A stretch of DNA of 37,163 nucleotides from assembly GCA_029834535.1 (NCBI GenBank), contig JAQMWT010000429.1, forward strand, positions 1-37,163, in the 5' to 3' direction. Origin of the DNA: Chrysophaeum taylorii (Eukaryota > Sar > Pelagophyceae > Pelagomonadales > Pelagomonadaceae). The notes below the pieces were generated by a model. That model was not told where the DNA came from and made no database searches. It saw nothing but the letters and a program-made list of their open reading frames with translations. This document shows positions 9,501 to 20,202 of the stretch, in pieces. The translations under genes were made by a program, and so were the position numbers. How positions within the stretch are numbered: the stretch's first letter is position 1; each line of letters starts with the position of its first letter.

Positions 9501-10944
9501 AATCTCGCGGCCGGCGGAAGCACCTCGGGTCCCCAGGGCGCGACGCCGATCGAATCAAAAAATTCGTCCGCGGGCGGCAGCGGCGCCGTCGAGGTCACCA
9601 CGAAGGTCACGTTGGGGGGCGCCTTGAGGACCGCGTTTTTCACGAAGACAGCGAGGTTCGTGCGCTTCACCACCACCTTGCACCAGTCCTGGGACTCGGA
9701 AGCGGCGAAGTGAAAGTGAGCGACCAGATTTGAAAAGGTGGGATTCCCCGTCCGAGGCGGGACCCCGCGTGCCACCAGGGTATTCTCGATCTCGCAGGGT
9801 GCGGGCGGCGGAGGCGGCGGGACGTGGCAGGGCGCCTCGCCAATCCTCGATCTCCCAAAAACCTCGGCGGTCTCCCGAGCCACCCGCTCCTTGTAGGACC
9901 AAGGAATAACCGGCATCACGTCGCCGCCGTATTTCGTGAAGACGATGTCGCTCAGCCTGGCGGGGGGTCGAAAATCGAAACCGGGCTCGGGGTTTGGAAA
10001 AAGTTCCTCCAGCGGATTGTTGCAGTTGTGGAGGTCGGTGAAGAGCGTCGGAGTCTGCCGTCGCTGAAGACACTCGGCGACCGATTTCGTGAATCCGTAG
10101 AGTGGCGGCCAGAGAGATGCGATCGTTCCGCGGGCGAGGGCCGTGGGTCCTGCCCCGACCTCGCTGTGCATGATGACGTCGGTCTTGTTCATCGTGCACG
10201 CGTCGCCGTAGAGTCGGAGAAATTCCTTCTTTATCCGCGAGTCTACCACGATCGCCCAAGACTGGATGTGGACGTTCTTGTCGCAGCTCAACACGACGCC
10301 CATAAACAAAGTCCTCGGATCCACGACGAAGGGCCACGCGAGCGTCGACAACCACTCGTCCCCGAACGGACCTCGGGCGCCGTCGTTCAAAAACCTAAAG
10401 CTAATTTTGTAAACAGCAGCAGCAGCCAAAAAAAAAAAACTCACAGATAGTGCGAGGCGTAGTCGTACTTCTCGATCACGCGCGCCCGCGGACACAGGTC
10501 GGTCGGCGTGTTCCCTACTTGGTAGAAATCGACCGTATCCGGCAGGATGTCGGCGCCCCAGGGTTCTATGTCTATAGACTCGAAATACTCTCGGGCGTCG
10601 GGAAGCGCCGAGCTCGCCGTCACGACGAACGTCACGTTCGGAGGCGCCTTCAGGATCCCGTTCGTCACCAGCACGGCTAGATTCGTGCGCTTCACCACCA
10701 CCTTGCACCAGTCGTAGTCCGCACTCTCAAAGTAGTGCAGGTGGACCACCTGCGCTTCGCGTCGTCATTATTGTAAACATATAAAAACACTCTCGTATCG
10801 CACCAGATGCGGGAACTTGGGATTCGACGTCCGACGAGGAATCCCGCGTGGCACGATGCGCTCGGCGAACGCGCACTCCTCCGCGCCGACCACCCCGAAA
10901 AATACCACAAACATTATGAAAAAGGTGGCGGTCGACGCTGCCAT
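6569..10944 (-). CDS. Gene 2: secreted four-module glycosyltransferase-like protein
   Basis: Product of about 1337 residues. Exons (minus): 10944-10804, 10749-10445, 10394-9420, 9351-8742, 8674-7628, 7504-6569; introns of 54, 50, 68, 67 and 123 bases, all joins in frame. The ATG at 10944 opens a strong signal peptide (FFIMFVVFFGVVGA). Modules begin at residues about 24, 348, 648 and 1002, each led by a linker such as CAFAE.IVPRGIP or C.REEKIVSRGLPPR ending FP.L. Modules 1-2 are A-type (module 1: MNKTD, MHSEVGAG); modules 3-4 are B-type (NASHYLFLNDGVRGPFG, CSQYVHVESWAI, KAIRHGDVGAGR). Module 2 diverges (NEDARGPFGEEW; no SEVG block) and has lost the first-position intron (NLVAHFHF is continuous), which fixes the splice point elsewhere. 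The 123-base intron (donor GTCCAC) contains a GGGA microsatellite and is stop-free in frame, so retention is possible. Function is inferred only from motif resemblance. Confidence 0.88.
7551..7588. repeat. GGGA microsatellite in an intron of gene 2
   Basis: About nine GGGA units inside the 7505-7627 intron; on the coding strand it is a TCCC pyrimidine tract upstream of the acceptor. Confidence 0.85.
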
Positions 10945-11077
10945 TGTGTTTTGTGGTCAGAGGCTGTGTGGTAGTAAAGAAAAGGAGGGGCGCCGTTTTT
11001 TTTCGTTTATGATCCGTTGATCACCAAAGAAAAGACCACACACTTTTCGGGAGGGTTATTATCTTCCTCACTACTAA
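10945..11077. promoter_or_regulatory. Upstream region of gene 2
   Basis: 133 bases between the gene 2 start codon and a microsatellite. On the gene strand the ATG is preceded by ACCACAAAACACA. No TATA box or other motif stands out, so the role is inferred from position only. Confidence 0.3.
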
Positions 11078-11124
11078 TCGACAGATGTTTGTTTGTTTGT
11101 TTGTCTGTCTGTCTGTTTGTCCCT
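11078..11124. repeat. Boundary motif plus TTTGTCTG microsatellite
   Basis: ACTACTAATCGACAGATG followed by TTTG and TCTG units, as at 1849. It precedes a GTAAGGATCAGGTAGG(C/T)GCGAGAG unit present twice (about 11131-11180) and then a helicase remnant. Confidence 0.75.
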
Positions 11125-11185
11125 CGATTTAGGGTAAGGATCAGGTAGGCGCGAGAGTAAGGATCAGGTAGGTGCGAGAGCCAGA

Positions 11186-11765
11186 CAGTGATCCTCCAAG
11201 CCGTCTACGGCGACCTCGCAGACTATTTCCACGACCCGCGGCGGCTCTTTTAGCCAGCGCGCCATTCTCACGCCCCGTCGAAACGATGTTGTCGATGCTG
11301 ACAACGCGCGCGTGACCGCGGCCTTTTTTTCCCGGAGACGAGGCGTCGGAGTTCTTTTCGGCCGACTAGGTTGGGTCGGAAGACGACGCCTCGCTCTTTA
11401 CAGTCGAGTTTTCAACTCCCTGAGAACCAACGGGATGCTGACTTTGATCGCGAGCTTAAAGTCTTCGCAACCTCGACCCGTCGCACGGCCACTGCAACGG
11501 TACCAGATACATCATTGATCGTGTCGTTGTCGCCGAGGCTCCTCCAACCATCATCCCTTAAGGCCCGCCGACGCCAAACGATCAACAAGAGCCAGGGCCA
11601 GACGCCCCGCGAGGTCGGCGTCCTTTTGCCCACAAGCCCGTCTTCTGCCACGTCCAGCTCTACGTGGCTCTCTGTCGATCGGCAACCCCGAGGATATGCT
11701 CTTCTGAGTCGACAACTCCACCCTACCCCACACGTGCTGCGCAATATCGACCGATAAGCCCCCTC
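11186..11765 (+). pseudogene. Pif1/Helitron-like helicase C-terminal remnant, copy 3
   Basis: The longest of the helicase remnants. Across shifting plus frames it reads ILQAVYGDLADYFHDPRRLF, a broken RAILTP.N..VDADNARVT, FFPGDEASEFFSAD, FNSLRTNGMLTLIASLK, HGHCNGTRYIIDRV, RRRQTINKSQGQT and KPVFCHVQLYVALCR. In order these match the Pif1/Helitron helicase landmarks RAILTP.N..VD, (E)FLNSL...GMP, (L)CNGTR, TINKSQGQT and PVFSHGQLYVALSR (known from the family). At least three frameshifts and several stops make it non-functional. The N-terminal helicase motifs (Walker A/B) and any Rep/HUH domain are not seen in the window. Confidence 0.85.
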
Positions 11766-11785
11766 CCGGCGTCTACACGCGCACT

Positions 11786-12210
11786 ATAGGTGAACTTACT
11801 GGGACCACGTGAACTTTTTACTGGGGTTAGAGATTGGGACTAGGTGAACTGAGTGACCAGGTGAACTTTTACTGGGACAAGGTGAACATACTGGGGTTTT
11901 TAGAGTAAATGGCGGCGCGTGCGGATTAAAGCAGCTCGGATTGCTTACTGGGACCATGTGAGCTTACTGGGGTTTTTAGAGTAAATGGCGGCGCGTGCGG
12001 ATTAAAGCAGCTTGGATTGGCGGGGGTGAGAGCGACGAGCTCAAAGGAGAGTGGGGTGAGTGGGTGTGAGCACGAGTGGGTTTCCGCCGAACTTACTGGG
12101 GTTAGAGATTGGGACTAGGTGAACTTAATGACCAGGTGAACGTAACAAGAACAGGTGAACTTACTGCGGTTAGAGATTGGGAATAGGTGAACTTACTGGC
12201 CTGCACTTGT
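11786..12210 (+). repeat. Helitron-like 3' terminal satellite, copy 3
   Basis: GTGAACTTACTGGGACCA-type units with GGGGTTTTTAGAGTAAATGG and GCGTGCGGATTAAAGCAGC spacers; the 76-base unit starting at about 11891 is directly repeated at about 11967. It ends at 12210 in ACTTACTGGCCTGCACTTG. The array follows the helicase remnant directly, as in copies 1 and 4. Confidence 0.8.
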
Positions 12211-12292
12211 GTGTCTTTAACGACTCGCTTGTGTGTATTAAAAAGCCGTTTGCCTCGGATTTGCACACGTACCAGGGTTTCACAACGAATGA

Positions 12293-12463
12293 ATGATGGC
12301 TCTGTTGGTGGATGTCGTAGCAACGATCGTGGCGCACGTCGAACTGTCGGTCCTCGTGGACGGCGTTCGGTACACGATCGAGGTCCCAAAGAACGGAGAC
12401 ACTGACGAGGCGGTCTCTCGATTTTGCCAGGCGCGAAAGCTCGTTATTATTAATATTTGGTGA
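12293..12463 (+). CDS. Short ORF or first exon with a DGVRYTIEVP..FC motif (hypothetical)
   Basis: A 56-residue frame too short for most ORF lists: a hydrophobic N-terminus (MMALLVDVVATIVAHV), then LSVLVDGVRYTIEVPKNG and DEAVSRFCQARKL. The pattern VDG....VEVP.G.....FC....L resembles a short module I recall from many algal secreted or glycosylation-related proteins. The stop is preceded by TTTGGTGAGAAAAG, a good splice-donor context, so this may be a first exon whose continuation I could not identify. It lies just past a Helitron-like terminus. Confidence 0.35.
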   Translation: MMALLVDVVATIVAHVELSVLVDGVRYTIEVPKNGDTDEAVSRFCQARKLVIINIW

Positions 12464-12805
12464 GAAAAGTTTGTGCCGTTGCGTGGGGGCGGCCTGTCGC
12501 ATGATGATTTACCGCATGGCGAGCCCAAAATTGGCAGAATTGATCTCGCCTCGCGTCTCCTAGGTGCCGCCGGGAGCTACAAGCCGGAACTCCAGCGGCC
12601 CCGACTCGCGAGGGGACCACTCCCCGCTCGCAGGCCGCGCGTTGCATTTTTTCAAGAGTGTTCCGTGGAAGCAAGCAAGCAATCAATCACTGACGTCGTC
12701 GCTAGTCCGCGACTTTGTCTTCTTCTTCGAACTTACCGCTGGACTTGAGGGCTCCGCCGTTCGAAGCAACTTCTCGGAGCAGCGAAAGATTTCAAGTTTA
12801 TTGAA
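12464..12805. other. Unassigned stretch
   Basis: About 340 bases with short overlapping frames on both strands and no domain I recognise. A second exon for the short ORF at 12293 could lie here, but no joined frame was convincing. Confidence 0.3.
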
Positions 12806-13702
12806 TTATGGTGAGGAGGCCCGCTTTCGTGGCCAAGCCAAGCCTTGTTTGCCCGTCAGCTCGCAATCAGTGCCGGTGTTATGCTGACGGCTTCGACTGT
12901 CCCCCTCAATACCGTCGTCGCCGTCGAGAGCGGCATTTCGGCGACTTGAGTGACGGTCGAGGTTGAGTTTGTTTTCGGTGTCGAGTTGCCGAGGATCTCC
13001 TTCATTGTCAGAGGTCGACGAGATCGCCGAATTTTCGTCGAGCTGGCCGTTGAGCGAGTAGTACGACGCCTTCTGGAAGAACCCGAGCCACCCCCGATGC
13101 TCGAAAAATCGATACCATTCGCCTTGCCGACCTCGGGCTTCCAGTCCGCGTGCTTTTAAGGGCGGTGGGTCGCCATTCTCGATGGAAAACCATGTGCTGG
13201 GCTTGAGCTTTTTCGACACGCTCCTGGAGCTCGCGAACTGATGCGATTGCCGCGGATACGCTGTTGTTCGTGATAGCCCTGCCTGCGAGATTCTGCATGC
13301 CGTGGGAGAACCGAACGCGGGTCTTCCACTGCTAATAAATCGTTTCATTTTGAACGCCTCGACCCGTCGTAGATTTTTAAGCCCAGGACCACGCCGTCGC
13401 CGCCATGGATGTTGAGCCCTGCCGAGACTTCGCGCTCGATGAACGTCCGAGCTGCGGATGGTTTTCTTCCTTTTTAACGATGCGGAGATCCGGACGAGAA
13501 CGGCGGCGCCCTTGGACGTGCTGAGCTTGCTCGGGGCGAGGTCGTCCGGGCAAATTTTAGAGCACGCGTAGAGCTTGCCAGGCATATTTAGGAATTGTTC
13601 CAGAGCGGCGTCGAGGCGATGCAATTTGCAGACTCTCCAGTGCCTCCCTAGTTGGGTCCTCTCGTGGACCGCCTCCCCGGCTCCGGTGTCTCCAGCGAGC
13701 AC
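12806..13702 (-). pseudogene. Unidentified coding remnant with frame changes
   Basis: A 298-residue minus frame is open, but the protein-like signal moves between frames. PGKLYACSKICPDDLAPSKL near 13500-13590 is in this frame. TFIEREVSAGLNIHGGDGVV near 13400-13450 and MQNLAGRAITNNSVSAAIAS near 13240-13300 are in other frames. The C-terminal part (EHRGWLGFFQKASYYSLNG, then an acidic, Ser/Asn-rich tail) returns to the first frame. This suggests either a decayed gene or a multi-exon gene with unrecognised introns. I do not recognise the family. Confidence 0.35.
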
Positions 13703-14768
13703 TTAGTCCTGTCTTCCTCGTCGCTTCCACCTTCTTCGCCCGCTGGATTAAGTGGTTCTTATTTTCTTCTGCGGCTGATCGGCTCCCGTCCCGGCGTGTT
13801 CCTTGCTTTGACGCGTCGACACACAGTGCGTGACGTCCGGAATCGCGTTCGCAACTACCTTTATCCGTGCACGTCGCCTCAGCCTACTTCGCTCGGAGGG
13901 CTCGCGGTTCGTTAATGGGTTGCATTCGCGTTGCGGTGGTAAGTTGGCAGCAGTCAGCACATTGAAAACCCACTTGTGGTGGGAAAATACAACAACTCGT
14001 GCTGATGACGGAGCTCGACAAGGCCATCATCAGGTGCTTCGAAGATTTCGGATGGAGAACAGTCGCCGCGCGAGACTCTCGCGATAATAACACCCTCGAT
14101 GGAGCTTGGATGTGGAATGTCTGGTGTTTTGAACCAAGTGAATAATATGCAGCGCATATCTGATCATGATGATTTGCAACAGATGGACGCTCCCAACGTC
14201 GCCGACGCGCACTCCGCAACAGTGACGCGCCCGTTTCGCACGCTCCGCACATATCACCACCACCCATCGCGGCCGTGCCCGCGCACTTCATGCCATGCGT
14301 CATAACGCTCACGATCCGAGACCTGGATCTCCATGGACCTGCTCTATGGTCAGCGCCCTAGTGATGTGCTCTGACCCCTCCCTCAATGATGACAACGGTC
14401 GTCGCGACTGAGCTCGAAACGATCGCTTCGTCAAGTGATATCCATCGACAGAACGGAGGACCGTCAGGAGCCGCGATGTGACCGACCTCAGTCTGGGTGT
14501 TGCATGAGGACACGTGTCCTCTTTGGATTTGGCAAACATATTGACAGTCGGCTACGAGGGCGGCGTGACTTCGAGACAGCTGGGTAAGGTGGAGACCGCT
14601 GAGAGTTTTTGGAGTAGTAGTTTGAATGGCACCTCCGCGGCAAGCGCTCCTCCGACCTCTAGGTACGTAACTCCGCATTGCTGGCCGGCGAAGAGTTTTA
14701 TCCAAACAACTTGCGGACCCGACCACGGGCTAATTGAACGTTGGAAAATCCTAAGAAAACGCTCCTCG
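13703..14768. other. Region with weak coding fragments
   Basis: No confident gene. Two short protein-like stretches stand out. On the plus strand, 14005-14145 reads MTELDKAIIRCFEDFGWRTV... for 46 residues. On the minus strand near 14570-14720 there is a KLFAGQQCGVTYLEVGGALA stretch. Neither matches a family I know, and neither has convincing splice partners. They may be gene fragments carried by repeats. Confidence 0.25.
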
Positions 14769-14800
14769 AAACAAACAAACAAACAAACAAACAAACAAAC
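14769..14800. repeat. AAAC microsatellite abutting the gene 3 stop codon
   Basis: Eight AAAC units (GTTT on the gene strand) begin immediately after the gene 3 stop codon (14803-14801 on the minus strand), so the tract is the start of its 3' UTR. Confidence 0.9.
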
Positions 14801-17800
14801 CTATGGATTATCCTGCAAAAAAAGACGGCACTTCGCCTCGGCCAATTGGGGTAAGCGAAATTTCGGGGTCTTATTCGGTCGATGCCGTCGTCGTAAGAGT
14901 GCGGCCGCCGTCGCGGCGGCTACGCGAGCCTCGAACGACTCGGGGATGTCGTGCATGACGTCACCGTCGAACTTGGTGAAAACGATGTCGCTCAGTTTCG
15001 GGGGGGGGGTAAAGTTGCCGGCCGGATCAAATCGATCGTGGCAATCATTGAGGTCGCGACGTAGGATTGGAGCATCGTTGCTCGTCAAACACGCGGCCGC
15101 GGAGCGGGCGAAGCCATGGAGCGGTGGCCAAAGAGCAGCAATGCTCGTGCCATCCACTTGGAGGATCGCGCGACCCGCACCAATTTCGCCGTGTCTGATA
15201 GCTTTCGGCTTAGGCAAGGTGCACGACGTTTTGTAGAGTCCCAAGAACAGCTCCTTCACTCTCGAATGAACGACGATCGCCCAGGACTCGACGTGAACGA
15301 AGTGCGAGCAGCTGAGAACGACGCCGGTGACTCCGGTCGACGGGTCGAGATGAAACGGCCAGGCCAGCGTCTCGAGCCAATGTTCACCGAACGGGCCTCG
15401 AACGCCATCGTTCAAAAACAAGTAGTGAGATCCGTAAAACTCCCGCAGCACGGACGCCCTGTGGCAGAGGTCGATTCTCGCGTATGGGACACGGCGGACG
15501 ACGACGTTCGCGGGGAGTACGGTGCGTCCCCACGGCTCGACACCAGTGGACCCGAAGAATTCGGACGCATTCGGCAAGGACGAGCCGGTGGTGACCACGA
15601 AAGTCACGTTTTTGGGCGCCGCGAGGACGGCGTTCGCGACGAAGACGGCGAGGTTGGTACGCTTGGTGAGAATCGTGCATCGATCAAACTTCCGACTTTC
15701 GTAATAGTGCAGATGGACGACCTGCGGGGTGCTTGAGTGAGTGTGGAATATTACGCGATAGACGCTGAGCAGCAGGCACGAGGTGGGGGAACGCCAGATT
15801 CGACGTCCGAGGGCGAAGGCCGCGAGAAACGATGCTGTCTTCGAGCTCACATGGGGCCTGTCTCTGTCGTGAGGACAGTGCTTCGTTATGTGGGGGGCAC
15901 TGCGCCTCTGCCATCAATCTCGGCCGTTGTCGAAAGATGGCGGCTGTCTCCTCGATCACTCGAGCCTCGTACGACGACGAATTCTCGGGTCTCGTGACGT
16001 CGCCGCCAACGAATTTCGTGAAGACAATGTCGCTCAAATTCTGTGGAAAATGAAAGTTGCCGGCCGGGTCGAAGGGACTCTGGCAATCGTTGAGGTCGCG
16101 ACGAAGAATTCTGGCATCGTCGTTCATCAAACACGCGGCGGATTCTTGAGTCAATCCATGGAGCGGCGGCCACAGGGCAGCCATGCTCGAGCCGTAAGTC
16201 TGGAGGAACATGCGTCCCGCGCCAATATCGCCGTGCCTGAGAGCTTTCGGCCTGGGCAGGTTGCATGACCCTTCGTATATCTCTGCGAACGAATCCTTGA
16301 CTCGCGCGTCGACGACGATAGCCCACGACTCAACGTGGACGTATTGCGAACAACTGAGAACGATGCCAGCGACGAGCGTCGAATTGTCCAAACGAAAAGG
16401 CCAAGCGAGCGTCTCGAGCCAATTGGCGCCAAACGGGCCTCGAGCGCCATCGTTCACAAACAGATAGTGCGAGGCGTTGAAGTCCCGCAGAATCGATGCC
16501 CTGTGGCAGAGGTCGATCTTCGTGCTCGAGACGGGGCGGACGACGACGCTCGCGGGGAAGAGGTCTTCGCCCCACGGCTCGATGCCAACAGACTCAAAAA
16601 ATTCCTTCGCCGGCGGGAAGGGCGAGGTGGTGGTGATTATGAACATCGCGTTCTGCGGCGGCGGCGCCTCGAGGAGGATCGCGTTTGCGACGAATACGGC
16701 CAGATTGGTGCGCTTGGTGATTATCGCGCACCGATCGCGCGACGAACTCTCGTCGTAGTGCAGATGCACAACCTGCGGGAGGGATAATTACAATAACGGT
16801 GCTTCCGTCTGACTATGATAATGATGATGATGATGATAACGACGCGCAATAATTAGAAAATTTGTTGTTGTGACGCTGTGAAAAGAATTTTTTTAAGCAC
16901 GAGCTTCGGGAAGGTGATGGTCGAGTCGTTCGACGGCCGAGGAGGAAGGCCGCGAGAGACGAGGTTGTCCGCGACCTCGCACGGATGAGCTGGTTTGTTT
17001 CGGACGTCAAAACAAGGCGTCTCGCCCAACTGCGACCTCCGAAAAAGGGAGGCCGTCTCGTTAGCCACGAACTGTCTGTAGGACCACGGCATTAACGGCA
17101 TGACGTCTCCGCCAAATTTCGTGAAAACGATGTCGCTCAGCTTGGCGGGCGTCCTGAATTCTGTCCCCGGACCCATGTGCCGAAACCTCGACTGTGCCAA
17201 AGGGTTCGCACACTTGTGGAGATCGATGTATAGGGCGGGGGTATCGCCGCGCGCGAGGCACTCGGCAGCGTCGACCGAAAATCCGTAGAGCGGCGGCCAC
17301 AGGGATGCGATTGTTCCGTGGTTGAGGGTCGCGGATCCGGCGCCGATCTCGCTATGTACGATAGCGTCGGTCTTATTCATGGTACACGCCTCGGCGTAGA
17401 GCTGGAGGAATTCTGCCTTGATGCGGGCGTCGACGACCATCGCCCACGACTGGACGTGGACGCGCAGAGCACAGCTCATGACGACGCCCGCGAGTCTTGT
17501 CGTCGGATCAACTACGAACGGCCATGCGAGCGTCGAGAGCCACTCGTCCCCGAATGGACCTCGGGCCCCGTCGTTAAGAAACCTGCGCCCGGGGGGTAAC
17601 GCGACTTTAATTGACCTCGGACGCCGTCGTCGAGAATATAAACAAATAGTGCGAGGCATCGTCGTATTCACGAATGACGTGCTCCCGCGGACACAAGTCC
17701 GTCTCGGTGTTGTTTACTTGGTGGAAGTGGACGACTGGCGGCAGGACTTCATCGCCCCACGGCTCGAGCGAGATCGACTCGAAGAAGTTGCTCGCGTTTG

Positions 17801-18155
17801 GCATGGGCGAGCTCGCCGTCACCACGAACGTCACGTTCGGCGGCGCCTTGAGGACCGCATTTGTCACGAAAACGGCCAAGTTCGTGCGCTTGACGACGAC
17901 CTTGCACACGTCGTACTCGTCGCTCTCAAAATAATGCAAGTGCACGACCTGATAATGACGACGACGACGAGGAGGACGACGACGACTCAATGCTCGACAG
18001 CGCACAATGAATTTCGCGGACGCTGCACCCACGAGATGCGGAAAGGAGTACTGCTTGGACATCCGAGGTGGTATTCCGCGGGCGGCGAGTCCGTCGGCGG
18101 CCGCGCACTCTTGCGTGCCGACGCCTCGCACAATAATCAACGCATACACGAGCAT
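14801..18155 (-). CDS. Gene 3: secreted three-module glycosyltransferase-like protein
   Basis: Product of about 1007 residues. Exons (minus): 18155-18033, 17948-17644, 17582-16901, 16772-15780, 15721-14801; introns of 84, 61, 128 and 58 bases, all joins in frame. Signal peptide at the start (MLVYALIIVRGVG). Modules begin at residues about 17, 344 and 678, with linkers CEVADNLVSRGLPPR and CELEDSIVSRGLRPR. Module 1 is A-type (LNDGARGPFGDEW, CTMNKTDAIVHSEIGAG); modules 2-3 are B-type (YLF(V/L)NDG(A/V)RGPFG, C(N/T)LP(R/K)PKA(I/L)RHG(D/E)IGAGR). As in genes 1 and 2, module 1 carries both introns, whereas B modules keep only the one before VVHLHY. The 61-base intron uses donor GTTTAT. The 84-base intron is stop-free in frame. 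Conserved NAS/NVT sequons and Cys fit a lumenal or secreted protein. The glycosyltransferase-like label rests on motif resemblance only. Confidence 0.88.
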
Positions 18156-18977
18156 GCGGTGATATGATGATGAGGTTTTTTGATTAAAGATGATGATGAG
18201 GGTTTCAAAGCGTCGATTGCTCTAAGGGGGGGGGGGTGCGCTGAGTGTTTTTGGTGGATTGTGTGAAGACGTAAAGGGTGCCTGAAAGGCGGAAGTATAC
18301 TGGGGCCTAGCCGAGGTCATCGCCGAGCCGCCGGGTAGGCGAAGAGAGGACGGGCCCCGCCCTTTGGTCATACGCATGCTGCCGCCAGACGTAAGTGCGA
18401 CGAAGTGTGTCGTCCTCCTGGGCGCTGGCGGCCTGCGTGGGGCTGCCCGAGCGGCCACATGGCTGAGGGCGGTGAGGGCGCAGCGCGACCGGCCTGTGGC
18501 GGCAACTCCCGCCTCCTAAGGCTTACCCCTCTCCTAGGGCCCCCCTTATCAGGGGCACCCTACTCCGTTCTGATGATGCCAGTGTTCTCTATGACATCAT
18601 CTTCCTTTTCCGTGACATGCGTCACCCTGATTTCTGATTTTCGATATATCCTTGATCATAAAGCAACAGCCGGTCCTCAAGTTGTGAGGACCAGGCACGG
18701 AAGTTGTTTGTGGTCGTGTGGCGGGAGAACGGCCATCCTCGTCCAGTGACCCCACCAAGGGCACGGACGCGAGCGGCGAGCCAGGATTCGAAGGCACGCC
18801 AGGTAGCCCCTAACAAATCTCCTTACGCCACACGGCCCTAGGCGTTGGCGATCCTCACTCGCGTAAGACGCGGCGAACTTTTATGGTGGGGGGTGTGCGA
18901 GCGGGGGTTTTAAAGGTCGACTTTTTTTTAGAGGGGGGTTTTGAAGGTCGGCTAAGATGAGGGTACAAAAATGTGAT
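18156..18977. other. Upstream of gene 3 and unassigned region
   Basis: The first 80 bases (GATGATGAGG-rich) should contain the gene 3 promoter. A G9 run lies at about 18225-18236. Further on, the minus strand at 18816-18622 reads a protein-like stretch (TWRAFESWLAARVRALGG) ending in a stop; it may be a transposon gag-like or gene fragment, which I could not assign. Confidence 0.3.
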
Positions 18978-18991
18978 ATAGGGTAAGGAAT

Positions 18992-20202
18992 CAGTAACTC
19001 CTCGACGGATAAGGGCGCGGAAGGGGGGCAGATCAGAGCGTTGAGGCGAGAGCAGAGCGGGGTGAGCTAAGGAGGGAGGCAAACGGTTAGCGCCAGCAGC
19101 TCATCAGATAGGGTAAGGGATACCACCCCGGAGTTCTTTTTTTTGGGAAGCAGGCGGTGTCTGTCCGTTGGCGAGAGGTGCGTCCGCTGCAGGGCTCCTG
19201 GATGGCGCATAAGGATCTCCGGCGACACATGCTCGAGCGTCACCAACGTCGAGCGCGCCGCCGCTGCCGCCGCAAGCGTTAAAAAAAGCGATATGACGTC
19301 GTTGGAACCGCCTTCTGCTGCTAGTGATGATGACTCAGCGAGTTGGGACAACACGCAGGGGAGGCAAGCGCGAAGAAGAATCAAAGAGGGCAAACAAATA
19401 TACGCAGCTTTCTGATGAGGCGCCTATGGTGACGTTCTTTAGACAGTTCAGTTTTAGGTGACAACGTCGACATCGGCGCAAAGGCGGACTAGTCACATCA
19501 GAAAGAAGCACACACCTCCATTTAATCAATGATGGATGTTGGTGACGGTGCAGTTTAATAAAAATGAGGAAGACGCGTTGTTTTCTGACGTCGACCCCTG
19601 CAAAAGGACTCGAGCAGCACGCACCTCTCGATGTGGACGTAGGTTGCCGCGCTAGCTTTGAGCGAGCGTCGATTTCAGCGCGCACGCCGCGGTCGGTGCG
19701 GCGAGTTTCTGTCTGTCTACCTAATCCGGCTTTGCGGCGAAAACGAGCAAAAAGCCATGTGTCGCCCTATGACTAGACGAGGCGTATCTGTCTCGTTTTC
19801 GCATTCACTATTCATTCCAATTTTTTGGTTATGTTATTTCGGTTAGGCAACCAAGATGTGTGGTCGACATCATCATTTCATTTCATGAAGAGACAATGAA
19901 GGGCCCAGGAGAATGACACATAGGCTCGTTGGTGCCCCTTGAGATTGGGCAGCTGACATTTTCGCGGAGGGAAGACTTACTATGTCCGGGGTGACGTTTG
20001 ACCAACAGGTGGTGTGCGACTTAACTTGAAGGTCCAAGAAATGTACTACGTTGTCTAGGGTTCCCAACTTGAAGGTCCAGATATGTTAAAGTCCGTTAGT
20101 TTCTACAAGAAACATACATTAAAAAAGAAACATAAATGTTCTGAGCCCAGACAAGACATCAGCTGCATAGGCTCGAACAGTCTGCGTTAAAGAAGACGAA
20201 CT
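18992..20202. other. Stretch without a recognisable gene
   Basis: Short frames on both strands only. An alanine-rich plus frame (19143-19415) and its minus-strand counterpart look like composition effects. Another TAGGGTAAGGGAT lies at about 19110. Confidence 0.35.

Noticed and set aside
6968..9733. Long plus-strand frames opposite genes 1-3 (for example 6968-7747)
   Set aside because: They are antisense shadows of the module genes; the minus strand has conserved motifs and consistent splice sites.
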